Source: JAYODW01 sp038116745
GTDB taxonomy: Bacteria; Pseudomonadota; Gammaproteobacteria; Ga0077536
NCBI GenBank assembly: GCA_038116745.1
Contig: JAYODW010000017.1
Location: 1 to 64,000, forward strand
Length of the DNA stretch: 64,000 nt
Direction of reading: 5' to 3'
Numbering within the stretch: position 1 is the stretch's first letter; every line of letters starts with the position of its first letter. This document shows, piece by piece, positions 34,313 through 43,345 of the stretch. The position numbers and the translations under genes were made by a program. The notes beneath the pieces were generated by a model. The model saw only the letters and a program-made list of their open reading frames with translations, made no database searches and was not told where the DNA came from.

Positions 34313-36406
34313 TCAGCCCAGTCGGAAGCGGGCAAAGGCGTCCTGCAGCGAGGTGGCCGTGTCGTTCAGTTCGGCAATAGCTTTGTTGGTATCGCTAAGC
34401 GCGGAGGCAGTCGAGTGGGTGGCTTCGCTCAACTGCGACATCGCTTCGCTGATGCCACGCGCAGAGTGAGACTGCGAGCGGACACCTTCCTGTACTTCAA
34501 AAAAGCGGCTGGCGGTGCTCTGCACGTCAGCGATGATTCCGGACAGGGCCTCGCTCGTGCGGGACGCTGTTGCAACGCTCTCCCGCAGACGATCTGAGAA
34601 CGCCTGCATGCTGCCCTCGCCGGCAACCACAGCAAGCTTCATCTCCTGCACCATTTTTTCAATCTCCAGCGTGGCGCTGGCGGTCTGGTCAGCGAGCCGC
34701 CGGATTTCCCGGGCCACCACTGCGAAGCCCTGGCCATGCTCCCCCGCTTTCTCGGCTTCGATTGCGGCGTTCAGCGACAGCAGGTTGGTCTGATTGGCGA
34801 CCTTGGCGATCGTGGTGACGACCGCCTCAATGCTGACCGCACGCTCATTAATGGCGCTCAGTCTGGTCGACACGCTGCGGTAGTCGCGTTCCATGTTGGT
34901 CGCCTGCTGCTCCATCTCGGTCAGGTCCTGCTTACCGGTGCCGGCGGAAGCCGCCATGAATTTGCTGGCCGTGGTGACGTCATCCACGGTGCTTGAGAGA
35001 CCTTCGGCGGTTTCCGAGATCTGTCTGGCCGTTGCGGCAACCTCGTTGGTTGAGGCGACCTGTTCGTTCATGGTCGCTTCAAGCTGCTGCGCGCCGGCCG
35101 CAATGCGCGCCGTGTTGCCGGTCATCTGGCCACCGAAAGACAGCACCTGGGCGATCAGTCCGCCAAGTTTTTCCATAAACAGGTTGAAGCTGGATGAGAG
35201 CTGACCGATCTCATCATCGTTTTTTACCGGCAGCCGCCTGGTCAGGTCGGCCTCGGCAGTTGCCAGTTCATGGAGGGCATCGGCAACACGCCGGATGGGG
35301 GCAGTCAGGGATCGGGAGAGGAGTACCGCAGCGACGGCAATAATGGTAGCCAGGATCAGACCAGTCAGAATCGTGGCTGCCAGGAGTGCGCGTTTACCTG
35401 CCAGGGCTTCATGATCATCAACGCTGGCGATAACAGCCCACCCCACGCCTGGGTAGGACGAATAGCCGCGCGAGCGGAAGTAGCCAACCGTCTGCTTGTT
35501 GTCGGTGGCGGCGAGATTAGCGCCGGTGATCATTGATACGCCCTCGGTGACTTCACTGTCCTCCACCTCTGAGTCCATGAGCGCGATGCCGCCAGAATAG
35601 CCGCGTGCTGCAGGCTTGAGCGCCGTGCTGACGATGGGCGCATTCAGGCGCAGCTGCAGGATGTCTGTGGGGTCGGGTGAGGCGAGCGAGAGTCGCTGCG
35701 AGTTGATGACGTGCAGCTGCAGGCTCTCCCGATTGGTTTCCGACGCCACTGCCTCGCTCACGATCTGCATGGCTGCATGCCAGTTGAAGCGATTGCTCCA
35801 TACGCCTACAACCTGTCCCTGGGCGTCACGGATCGGGGCTGAGAAACTCATGGCATAGGAGCGCGGACCCGCGCCGTAGATACGAGCCACCAGATCATCT
35901 GCATGCAGATCCTCGACAAAGCTGACGCCGTCCGACAACGCCAAGGCTTCCTGGAACCAGTTGGTCTCCGATACATCAAGGCCAATCAGCGCCTCGGTCC
36001 GAAGGGCTTTACCGTCAAGGTCGACCGTGTTCGCGCTGATGATGTGTCCCGAGCGATCGGCCGCGACCATCAAGACATAGACGGGCGAATACGTCGCCAT
36101 CATGGTGTCCATCCAGGCCGTGATCCCCGTCGGTTCCATCGAGCGGGCTGCGATAGAGCGCGCAAAAGCCTGTACGTCGCCGTAGCGCTCGAACAGGTTG
36201 CGGTCGAGCTTGTCAGCCGTATTGAAAGCCAGCAGTTCGAGGGCGTGGCCGACGTCGTGCTGCAGGCGTTGCGCTGCAAGATTCACGGCAATGCTGCCCA
36301 ACGTAATCAGCGGGATCAGTCCGGCGAGCAGAAAGAGTGCGACCAGTCGGGTGCGCATGGACCAGCGCGCGGTCGCATGAAAGAGCTTTTGATAGAGGTT
36401 TTTCAT
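34313..36406 (-). CDS. Methyl-accepting chemotaxis protein
   Basis: The 697-residue receptor has a first membrane helix (LVALFLLAGLIPLITLGSIA), a periplasmic dCache-like sensor of about 280 residues, a second helix (AATILTGLILATIIAVAAVLL), a HAMP domain and a long signalling coil with the hairpin-tip region AEKAGEHGQGFAVVAREIRR. Starts at 36427 (ATG) and 36436 (GTG) are also open; the ATG at 36406 directly precedes the usual N-terminal cytosolic stub. It lies inside the aromatic degradation region, converging on the GMC gene, so a role in movement toward aromatics is possible. The ligand is unknown. Confidence 0.92.
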   Translation of the reverse strand: MKNLYQKLFHATARWSMRTRLVALFLLAGLIPLITLGSIAVNLAAQRLQHDVGHALELLAFNTADKLDRNLFERYGDVQAFARSIAARSMEPTGITAWMDTMMATYSPVYVLMVAADRSGHIISANTVDLDGKALRTEALIGLDVSETNWFQEALALSDGVSFVEDLHADDLVARIYGAGPRSYAMSFSAPIRDAQGQVVGVWSNRFNWHAAMQIVSEAVASETNRESLQLHVINSQRLSLASPDPTDILQLRLNAPIVSTALKPAARGYSGGIALMDSEVEDSEVTEGVSMITGANLAATDNKQTVGYFRSRGYSSYPGVGWAVIASVDDHEALAGKRALLAATILTGLILATIIAVAAVLLSRSLTAPIRRVADALHELATAEADLTRRLPVKNDDEIGQLSSSFNLFMEKLGGLIAQVLSFGGQMTGNTARIAAGAQQLEATMNEQVASTNEVAATARQISETAEGLSSTVDDVTTASKFMAASAGTGKQDLTEMEQQATNMERDYRSVSTRLSAINERAVSIEAVVTTIAKVANQTNLLSLNAAIEAEKAGEHGQGFAVVAREIRRLADQTASATLEIEKMVQEMKLAVVAGEGSMQAFSDRLRESVATASRTSEALSGIIADVQSTASRFFEVQEGVRSQSHSARGISEAMSQLSEATHSTASALSDTNKAIAELNDTATSLQDAFARFRLG

Positions 36407-36538
36407 ACCTGGCAGCTTGCCGGACATCGTCTGCACCCGAAGTGGGCGAAATCATAACGCCAAAGTTTTGCGCGCAGGGCGCGAAGTTAGGGTGACGGGC
36501 GACAGCGCTGTCAGGACGCGCCCAGGTTTGATGCCGCG

Positions 36539-37234
36539 CTACTGCCCTTGGCTGTAGCGGGAAAAAGCGACCCGGGTGGTTTCCGCGGTGAGAGCAACAT
36601 GTTCCCCGATGGCCTGACGGGCCGCGGCGGTGTCGCGGGCGAGCACCGCATCGAGGATGGCTTTGTGCTCCGCCTGGACGTCGCGCGAGTCGTCGTTGTC
36701 GAGCAGCGAGATGAGGCGGTAGCGTTTGTGCTGTTCAAACAAGGTCTCACGCAGGCGGCGTAGCCAGGCGGAATCGCACGCGGCGATCAGCGCCTCATGG
36801 AAAGCCTGATTGCGGGCTTCCCATTCGGCTACCTGCGAATGACGCTGTGCTTCGGTTTTGCTCAGGTGATGGTAGGCGGCTACTACGCCGGCTTCCCACT
36901 CATCGTCACCCTGGCGGATCGCGTCTTCCACAGCCTCGCATTCAAGCAGGATCCGCAGTCGCGTGATGTCATCGAGCTCTTTGAGCGAGATTGGCGCGAC
37001 ATAGAAGCCGCGCTGCCCTTCGGCGGTCACGAAACCTTCCCCGGCCAGCCGGTTCAGCGCTTCGCGCAGCGGACTGGCGCTGGTCTCATAGGTCTCGCGC
37101 AGTTCCTCGATACGCAGCTTCGCCGTCGGCTCAAGGCGTCCCGCAATGATGTCATTGCGCAGGCGCTCGTAGATGGATTCACCCAGCGTACGGCTGGTGA
37201 AACGACGGGGCAGGTTAGCGTTGCTTTCGTGCAT
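36539..37234 (-). CDS. GntR-family regulator with FCD domain
   Basis: The 231-residue product has an N-terminal winged helix-turn-helix (ESIYERLRNDIIAGRLEPTAKLRIEELRETYETS in total; core SPLREALNRLAGEGFV) and a C-terminal all-helical FCD effector domain with the metal-site residues of the family spread through LRILLECEAVED and EHKAILDAVLARD. The ATG at 37234 is chosen because the upstream extension lies in the AT-rich promoter region. It is divergent from the GST-dmpC-dmpEFGH block and most likely represses it until an organic acid or pathway intermediate is bound. Confidence 0.9.
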   Translation of the reverse strand: MHESNANLPRRFTSRTLGESIYERLRNDIIAGRLEPTAKLRIEELRETYETSASPLREALNRLAGEGFVTAEGQRGFYVAPISLKELDDITRLRILLECEAVEDAIRQGDDEWEAGVVAAYHHLSKTEAQRHSQVAEWEARNQAFHEALIAACDSAWLRRLRETLFEQHKRYRLISLLDNDDSRDVQAEHKAILDAVLARDTAAARQAIGEHVALTAETTRVAFSRYSQGQ

Positions 37235-37274
37235 GGGCGCGAGGTAGCTGATACTTCGATGAGTGGGGGCAAAT

Positions 37275-37305
37275 AATATCGACGAAAATAAAAAATATCG
37301 ATATT
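37275..37305. promoter_or_regulatory. Likely operator of the divergent GntR regulator
   Basis: A perfect palindrome AATATCGATATT lies at 37294-37305, and its half AATATCGA is repeated at 37275-37282, 19 bases away, in an AT-rich stretch between the divergent GntR and GST genes. The palindrome falls where the -35 region of the rightward promoter would be, fitting repression. Confidence 0.5.
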
Positions 37306-37320
37306 CCTGAGATCTGTCGT

Positions 37321-37326
37321 TATAAT
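37321..37326 (+). promoter_or_regulatory. -10 box of the lower-pathway promoter
   Basis: A perfect TATAAT lies 58 bases ahead of the GST start. The -35 hexamer at the normal distance is poor and overlaps the palindrome at 37294-37305. Confidence 0.4.
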
Positions 37327-37383
37327 CCCGCGCCCTCCACCCGGCACAAGCTCGATCAGGACTTCCTAGCGGCGAAGCACACA

Positions 37384-38187
37384 ATGGCCCTGCAGCTCTA
37401 TACCCATCCCATGTCTCCGTGCGCACAGAAAGTCCGGATTGTGCTCGAGGAGAAGGCCCTGACCTGGGAGGCAGTCTTTGTAGACCTGCCCGCCAAAGCC
37501 AATCTGGAACCCGGGTATCTGAAGCTCAATCCCCTGGGCGTCGTCCCGACGCTGGTGGATGAAGGCAGGCCGGTCATCGAGTCCTCCATCATCTGCGAGT
37601 ACCTGGATGACGCTTTTCCTGCAGTCTCTCTGCGCCCGCAGGACCCCTGGGCGTGCGCGCGTATGCGCTTCTGGATGAAACACGTCGACATCAAGCTGCA
37701 CCCCGCCTGCGGCGCGCTGCAATGGCCGCTGGTGATGGCGGACAAGCTGAAAACGATGACCCCGGCAGAGCAGGAGGCCATGATTGACCGGGTGGTGGAG
37801 AAGCCGCGGCGCGAGCGACAGCGGCGCCTGCTCAAACTCGGCTACGACGCGCCCGATGTTGCTGAGGCAGTCGCGGTGTACGAGCGCACGATGGTGGACA
37901 TGGACGCGGAGCTCGGCGAGCGCGACTGGATATGCGGCGACAGCTTCTCGCTGGCCGACGCGGCGCTTGCGCCCTACTTCCAGACGCTCAGCCAGTTCGG
38001 CTGGAGCGACTGGTACGAAACGCATCCCCGCGTGGCTGCCTGGTACGCGCGCTGTGTGGCGCGTCCGTCTTATCAACGTGGTGTGGCGGCGGATTTCAGC
38101 GCCGAGAAGCTCGTCGACCTCAGTGAGCGCGGCCGCCCCGCGTGGCAACGGATCTCAGAGCTGCTGGCCGCCGGCGCGCCAGCCTGA
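37384..38187 (+). CDS. Glutathione S-transferase
   Basis: The 267-residue product has a thioredoxin-like N-terminal half (LYTHPMSPCAQKVRIVLEEK with a SPCAQK active-site segment, LNPLGVVPTLVD, IIESS-type glutathione contact VIESSIICEYLDD) and an all-helical C-terminal half (SLADAALAPYFQTL). GST genes such as bphK are known inside meta-cleavage operons, where they may dechlorinate ring-cleavage products or detoxify. It leads the second catabolic block, 24 bases ahead of dmpC. Confidence 0.9.
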   Translation: MALQLYTHPMSPCAQKVRIVLEEKALTWEAVFVDLPAKANLEPGYLKLNPLGVVPTLVDEGRPVIESSIICEYLDDAFPAVSLRPQDPWACARMRFWMKHVDIKLHPACGALQWPLVMADKLKTMTPAEQEAMIDRVVEKPRRERQRRLLKLGYDAPDVAEAVAVYERTMVDMDAELGERDWICGDSFSLADAALAPYFQTLSQFGWSDWYETHPRVAAWYARCVARPSYQRGVAADFSAEKLVDLSERGRPAWQRISELLAAGAPA

Positions 38188-38211
38188 CCTGCAAGGACTT
38201 CATCAGAAAAA

Positions 38212-39708
38212 ATGGCAACTCCGATCTCAAAACTGCACGCGTCTCAGTCGCAGCCGATGCTGCATTTTATCGACGGTGCGTATCACCCCTCTGCCGACGG
38301 CGGCGAATTCGAGACGCTTGATCCGACCACCGGCCTGGCCTATGCCACGGTTCACGAAGCCGGCCGTGCTGATGTTGATCGGGCTGTCGCTGCGGCGAAA
38401 GCGGCGCTGAAAGGTCCGTGGGGACGTATGAGCACCACCGAGCGCAGCGCGTTACTGGTGCGTCTGGCGGAGCGCATCAACGAGCGGTTCGACGAATTCC
38501 TGGTGGCGGAATGCCTCGATACCGGCAAACCCCATTCGCTCGCGCGCCACATCGATATCCCGCGCGGCGCGTCTAACTTCCAGGTCTTCGCTGATCTCAT
38601 CCGCAGTGTGCCGACGGAGTGCTTCCGCATGGAAACCCCTGACGGCGCGGGTGCGCTGAACTACGGGGTAAGGGTGCCGAAAGGCGTCATTGCGGTGATC
38701 AGCCCGTGGAATCTGCCGCTGCTGCTGATGACCTGGAAGGTAGGGCCCGCGCTGGCCTGCGGTAATACCGTGGTCGTGAAGCCGTCCGAAGAAACGCCGG
38801 CGACGACCACGCTGTTAGGCGAGGTGATGAATGAGGTCGGGATCCCGCCCGGTGTCTACAACGTGGTCAACGGTCGTGGTGCCGACTCAACCGGCGAGTT
38901 CCTGACGCAGCATCCCGATGTGGATGCCATCACTTTCACCGGCGAGACGGTTACCGGCACCGCCATCATGAAGAACGCCGCGGTCGGCATTCGCGATGTG
39001 TCGTTTGAGCTCGGCGGCAAAAATGCCGGCGTGGTGTTTGCAGACGCGGATTTTGAAGCGGCGGTCGACGGCATCGCGCGTTCCTCGTTCGCTAATTGCG
39101 GTCAGGTCTGCCTGGGTACGGAACGTGTTTACGTTCAGCGCCCGATCTTCGAGCGGTTTGTGGAGGCGCTGAAAGGCCGCGCAGAGGGTCTGAAAATCGG
39201 GCTGCCCGAGGACCCGGCGACTGGTCTCGGACCGATGGTGTCCAGTCAGCAGCGCAACAAAGTCCTGTCCTACTACAGACAGGCTGCCGATCTCGGCGCA
39301 ACGGTTGTCACCGGCGGTGGCATCCCCGAGATAGACGATGCACACGCCGGCGGTTTCTGGATCCAGCCGACCATCTGGACCGGCCTGTCTGAGGATTCGC
39401 CGATCATCCGTGAAGAGATCTTCGGACCGTGCTGCCATCTGCGCCCGTTCGACGACGAGGACGAGGTGATCGCGCTGGCCAACGACACGCCCTACGGGCT
39501 GTGTACCACCGTGTGGACGCAGGAAGCGGCGCGTGCGCATCGCGTCGCCGAGCAGATTGACGTCGGGATCACCTGGGTGAACTGCTGGTTCCTGCGCGAC
39601 CTGCGCACCTCTTTCGGCGGTGCCGGGCAGTCCGGCATCGGGCGCGAGGGCGGCGTCCATTCGCTTGAGTTCTATACCGAACTGCGCAACGTGTGCCTGA
39701 AACTCTGA
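38212..39708 (+). CDS. dmpC: 2-Hydroxymuconic semialdehyde dehydrogenase
   Basis: The 498-residue NAD-dependent aldehyde dehydrogenase oxidises 2-hydroxymuconic semialdehyde to 4-oxalocrotonate (enol form). Family marks are VISPWNLPLLLMTWK, VVVKPSEETP, FTGETVTG, the catalytic Glu in FELGGKNAG and the nucleophile Cys in NCGQVCLGTER. The closing FGGAGQSGIGREGG is also typical. The dmpC/xylG assignment is supported by position between GST and dmpE. It starts the oxalocrotonate branch. Confidence 0.94.
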   Translation: MATPISKLHASQSQPMLHFIDGAYHPSADGGEFETLDPTTGLAYATVHEAGRADVDRAVAAAKAALKGPWGRMSTTERSALLVRLAERINERFDEFLVAECLDTGKPHSLARHIDIPRGASNFQVFADLIRSVPTECFRMETPDGAGALNYGVRVPKGVIAVISPWNLPLLLMTWKVGPALACGNTVVVKPSEETPATTTLLGEVMNEVGIPPGVYNVVNGRGADSTGEFLTQHPDVDAITFTGETVTGTAIMKNAAVGIRDVSFELGGKNAGVVFADADFEAAVDGIARSSFANCGQVCLGTERVYVQRPIFERFVEALKGRAEGLKIGLPEDPATGLGPMVSSQQRNKVLSYYRQAADLGATVVTGGGIPEIDDAHAGGFWIQPTIWTGLSEDSPIIREEIFGPCCHLRPFDDEDEVIALANDTPYGLCTTVWTQEAARAHRVAEQIDVGITWVNCWFLRDLRTSFGGAGQSGIGREGGVHSLEFYTELRNVCLKL

Positions 39709-39722
39709 GGACGGAGCGGACG

Positions 39723-40508
39723 ATGGATAAACAACAGATCGAGGGTTTCGGTGATGCGCTCTACGAGGCGTTGGTCGCGCGCAAGACGATTGCACCGCTG
39801 ACCGAGCAGGCCCCGGACATCACTATCGAGGACGCCTACCAGATCTCGCTGCGCATGCTGGCGCGCCGGACGGCCGCCGGCGAGCAGGTGGTGGGCAAGA
39901 AGATCGGCGTGACCAGCAAGGCGGTGATGGACATGCTCGACGTGCGGCAGCCGGATTTCGGCTATCTCACCGACGCCATGATGTTCGCCACCGGCAGCGA
40001 AGTGCCGGCCTCAAACGCCATGATCCAGCCGCGCGCAGAAGGCGAGATCGCGTTCGTGCTGAAACGCGATCTGGAAGGCCCGGGGATCACGAATGCAGAT
40101 GTCATACGGGCCACCGACTTCGTCATGCCGTGCTTCGAAATCGTCGATTCGCGTATCCACGACTGGAAAATCAAGATCCAGGATACGGTCGCTGACAACG
40201 CGTCATGCGGGGTGGTTGTGATGGGCGACCGCGCCGTGGCGCCAACCGATGTGGACCTCGCCACCTGCGGCATGGTGGTGACCCTGAACGGTGACATCGT
40301 CTCGACCGGGGCTGGAGCCGCAGCGCTGGGGTCGCCGGTCAACTGCGTCACCTGGCTGGCTAACACGCTGGGGCGGATCGGGATCCCACTCAAGGCCGGT
40401 GAGGTCATTCTCTCCGGCTCCCTCGTCCCTCTGCAGCCGGTCAAGCCCGGTGACAACATGCACCTTGCCATTGGCGGTATCGGCCAGTGCCAGGTGCGCT
40501 TCGTCTGA
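39723..40508 (+). CDS. dmpE: 2-Oxopent-4-enoate hydratase
   Basis: The 261-residue product (start at MDKQQIEGFG, 14 bases after dmpC) adds water to 2-oxopent-4-enoate to give 4-hydroxy-2-oxovalerate. VGKKIGVTSKAVMDML, PRAEGEIAFVL, and CFEIVDSRIHDWKIKIQDTV (metal-binding acids) are the family segments; ADNASCGVVVMG and SGAG-like TGAGAAALGSPVN follow. DmpE and DmpH are paralogues; this copy has the LDVRQPDFGYLTDAM stretch usual for the hydratase. Confidence 0.93.
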   Translation: MDKQQIEGFGDALYEALVARKTIAPLTEQAPDITIEDAYQISLRMLARRTAAGEQVVGKKIGVTSKAVMDMLDVRQPDFGYLTDAMMFATGSEVPASNAMIQPRAEGEIAFVLKRDLEGPGITNADVIRATDFVMPCFEIVDSRIHDWKIKIQDTVADNASCGVVVMGDRAVAPTDVDLATCGMVVTLNGDIVSTGAGAAALGSPVNCVTWLANTLGRIGIPLKAGEVILSGSLVPLQPVKPGDNMHLAIGGIGQCQVRFV

Positions 40509-40532
40509 ATCTGCACGCAAGGAGAAGCAGCC

Positions 40533-41441
40533 GTGGCGGTGAATGCAGCGATTATCGGTTCCGGCAATATCGGCACCGACCTGATGGTGAAAGCTTTGCG
40601 CAGCGCGTCGATCAATCCAGTCTGGATGGTCGGTATCGATGCCGATTCGGATGGCCTGCGCCGCGCGCGCGAGGCGGGTCTCAAGACGACCCATGAAGGG
40701 GTCGCGGGTCTGCTGCCGCACATTGCAGAGGATGGCGTGCAGATGGCTTTTGACGCGACCTCGGCCTATGTGCATGCGGAGAATGCGGCCCAGCTCGGTG
40801 CCCGGGGGGTGCTGATGATCGATCTCACGCCGGCTGCGATCGGACCTTACTGCGTGCCGCCGGTGAATCTGAAAGAGCATGTCGGCAAGCAGGAAATGAA
40901 CGTCAACATGGTGACCTGCGGCGGGCAGGCCACGATCCCCATGGTGGCCGCGGTGTCGCGCGTGCAGCCGGTGGAGTACGCGGAGATCATCGCGACCGTG
41001 GCGAGCCGTTCGGCGGGGCCGGGCACGCGCAAGAATATCGATGAATTCACGCGCACCACAGCGGGCGCCGTCGAGCGGATCGGCGGCGCGGCCAGGGGCA
41101 AGGCCATCATCATCCTGAACCCGGCCGAGCCACCGCTGATCATGCGCGACACGGTCCACTGCCTGACCGCAGAAAAACCCGACGAAGAGGCCATCACGCA
41201 GTCGGTACACGCGATGATTGCCGAGGTGCAGAAATATGTACCCGGCTATCGCCTGAAAAACGGCCCGGTGTTCGACGACCGCCGGGTGTCGATCTATCTC
41301 GAAGTTGAGGGCCTCGGTGACTACCTGCCCAAGTACGCCGGCAACCTCGACATCATGACCGCCGCTGCCCTGCGTACGGCAGAAATGTTCGCGGCCGAGA
41401 TCATGGATGGCTCGCTGCAGCTGGCAGCTGCCAGCGCCTGA
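40533..41441 (+). CDS. dmpF: Acetaldehyde dehydrogenase (acylating)
   Basis: The 302-residue product turns acetaldehyde, NAD+ and CoA into acetyl-CoA. It has the Rossmann motif AIIGSGNIGTDLM and the catalytic C129 in MVTCGGQATIP. SRSAGPGTRKNIDEFT is also characteristic. The start is GTG 40533 after AAGGAGAAG. It is known to work as a complex with DmpG, channelling acetaldehyde, and the genes are adjacent. Confidence 0.95.
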   Translation: MAVNAAIIGSGNIGTDLMVKALRSASINPVWMVGIDADSDGLRRAREAGLKTTHEGVAGLLPHIAEDGVQMAFDATSAYVHAENAAQLGARGVLMIDLTPAAIGPYCVPPVNLKEHVGKQEMNVNMVTCGGQATIPMVAAVSRVQPVEYAEIIATVASRSAGPGTRKNIDEFTRTTAGAVERIGGAARGKAIIILNPAEPPLIMRDTVHCLTAEKPDEEAITQSVHAMIAEVQKYVPGYRLKNGPVFDDRRVSIYLEVEGLGDYLPKYAGNLDIMTAAALRTAEMFAAEIMDGSLQLAAASA

Positions 41442-41455
41442 CAGGAGGAAAGCGC

Positions 41456-42490
41456 ATGGACCTAACCGGTAAACAGGTCAAGCTGCACGACATGTGCCTG
41501 CGTGACGGCATGCATGCCAAGCGTCACCAGATCCTGCTTGATGAAATGATCACCGTCGCCTCCGCGCTGGACGCGGCCGGTGTACCCCTGATCGAGGTAA
41601 CCCATGGCGACGGCCTGGGTGGTTCGTCCATCAACTACGGCTTCCCCGCGTTTACCGACGAGCAGTACCTCAAAGCCGTTGTCCCGGCGATGAAACAGGC
41701 CACCATCTCGGCGCTGCTGATCCCCGGGATCGGGACAGTTGAGCACCTGCACATGGCGCGCGATTGCGGCGTCGGCACGATTCGCATTGCCACGCACTGC
41801 ACCGAGGCGGACGTGGCTGAGCAGCATATCGGCGAATCCGCCCGGCTGGGGCTCGATACCGTCGGCTTTCTGATGATGGCGCACATGGTCACGCCGGAAG
41901 AGCTGCTGCGGCAGGCACGGCTGATGGTCGATTTCGGCGCCAACTGCATCTACTGCACGGACTCGGCGGGCTACATGCTGCCGGATGATGTCAGCGCCCG
42001 GATCGGCGCCCTGCGTGCGGGTATCGACCCATCCATCGAGATCGGGTTCCACGGCCACCACAACATGGCCATGGGCGTAGCCAACTCGCTCGCCGCGCTC
42101 GCGGCTGGCGCAGTGCGTATCGATGGCTCGGTAGCGGGCCTGGGCGCGGGCGCGGGTAACACCCCGCTCGAAACATTTGCCGCAGTGCTCGACCGTATGG
42201 GTGCGGTGACGGGCGTGGATCTGTTCAAGCTGATGGATGTGGCAGAAGACGTGGTTACGCCGATGATGGACCAGCCGATCCGGGTCGATCGCGATTCCCT
42301 GATCCTCGGCTACGCCGGCGTTTATTCGTCCTTCCTGCTGCATGCAAAACGGGCGGGCGAAAAGCATGGCGTGGCCTCAAGCGACATCCTGGTTGAGCTC
42401 GGACGTATGAAGACCGTCGGTGGACAGGAAGACATGATTGAAGACGTGGCGCTCAACCTCAAAGCCGCACGCACAGGAGCTGCACAGTGA
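41456..42490 (+). CDS. dmpG: 4-Hydroxy-2-oxovalerate aldolase
   Basis: The 344-residue TIM-barrel enzyme splits 4-hydroxy-2-oxovalerate to pyruvate and acetaldehyde. The divalent-metal/catalytic pair R16-D17 is in CLRDGMH, and the metal-binding histidines are in EIGFHGHHNMAMGVANS. The C-terminal domain (HAKRAGEKHGV, RMKTVGGQEDM) that contacts DmpF is intact. An AGGAGGAAAG ribosome site precedes the ATG. The stop overlaps the GTG of dmpH. Confidence 0.96.
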   Translation: MDLTGKQVKLHDMCLRDGMHAKRHQILLDEMITVASALDAAGVPLIEVTHGDGLGGSSINYGFPAFTDEQYLKAVVPAMKQATISALLIPGIGTVEHLHMARDCGVGTIRIATHCTEADVAEQHIGESARLGLDTVGFLMMAHMVTPEELLRQARLMVDFGANCIYCTDSAGYMLPDDVSARIGALRAGIDPSIEIGFHGHHNMAMGVANSLAALAAGAVRIDGSVAGLGAGAGNTPLETFAAVLDRMGAVTGVDLFKLMDVAEDVVTPMMDQPIRVDRDSLILGYAGVYSSFLLHAKRAGEKHGVASSDILVELGRMKTVGGQEDMIEDVALNLKAARTGAAQ

Positions 42491-43275
42491 CGCTGGACGA
42501 CAACACTCTCGATATGCTCGCCGCGCGCCTCGACCGGGCCGAACGGGAGCGCCAGGCCATCACCAAGCTGACCGACGACTATCCGGACATGGACTGGGAG
42601 GATGCCTACGCCATTCAGGACCGGCTGCGTGCCGGCAAGATTGGGCAGGGCGCCCGCGTTGCGGGTCTCAAGGCCGGACTGACGTCGCAGGCAAAGATGA
42701 AGCAGATGAAAGTCGACGAGCCGGTGTTCGGCTTCATGTGCGATTACGGCGCCTGGCCGGACGGCGGTGAAATTGACCGCGACCGCTATATCGCGCCGCG
42801 TATCGAGGCGGAGATCGCGGTGGTGACCTCGCGTGAGCTGAGCGGCCCCGGATGCCACCTCGCGCAGGTGCTGAGCGCGATCGAGTGCGTGCTGCCGGCG
42901 GTCGAGGTGCTCGATTCGCGCTACGAGAATTTTCGTTTTGACCTGGTCTCGGTGGTCGCCGACAACACATCCGCCGCGGGGTTTGTCACCGGCGGCCGGG
43001 CGCGTCGATTGTCCGCATTGGACCTGCCGACCCTGGGGCTGGTGGTCGAGAAAAACGGCGCCGTGGTCGAAGTCGGCGCAGGCGCCGCGGTACTGGGGCA
43101 TCCCCTGCAGTCCGTGGCCATGCTGGCCAACAACCTGGCGCGGCGCGGCGAAGTGATCCCGGCCGGGACGTTCATCATGACCGGTGGCGTCACCGCCGCC
43201 GTCGGGGTTGAACGCGGAGACGCGATCAACGTCAGGTTTCAGGATCTGGGCAGCATCTCCATGCGCTTTGCGTGA
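42487..43275 (+). CDS. dmpH: 4-Oxalocrotonate decarboxylase
   Basis: The 262-residue paralogue of DmpE decarboxylates 2-oxo-3-hexenedioate to 2-oxopent-4-enoate. ITKLTDDYPDMDWEDAYAIQ, AGLKAGLTSQAKMKQM, APRIEAEIAVV and VEVLDSRYENFRFDLVSVVA carry the family features, including the metal acids. It starts at GTG 42487 within the dmpG stop. The tautomerase gene dmpI, normally next, is absent; the next gene is an envelope lipoprotein. Confidence 0.93.
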   Translation: MTLDDNTLDMLAARLDRAERERQAITKLTDDYPDMDWEDAYAIQDRLRAGKIGQGARVAGLKAGLTSQAKMKQMKVDEPVFGFMCDYGAWPDGGEIDRDRYIAPRIEAEIAVVTSRELSGPGCHLAQVLSAIECVLPAVEVLDSRYENFRFDLVSVVADNTSAAGFVTGGRARRLSALDLPTLGLVVEKNGAVVEVGAGAAVLGHPLQSVAMLANNLARRGEVIPAGTFIMTGGVTAAVGVERGDAINVRFQDLGSISMRFA

Positions 43276-43345
43276 GGTGAGGTCGAGTGGGCGGGGGGGA
43301 GACATGCTGAGGGCGCGACGCAGACAAGCGCATAGAGGGGACTGT

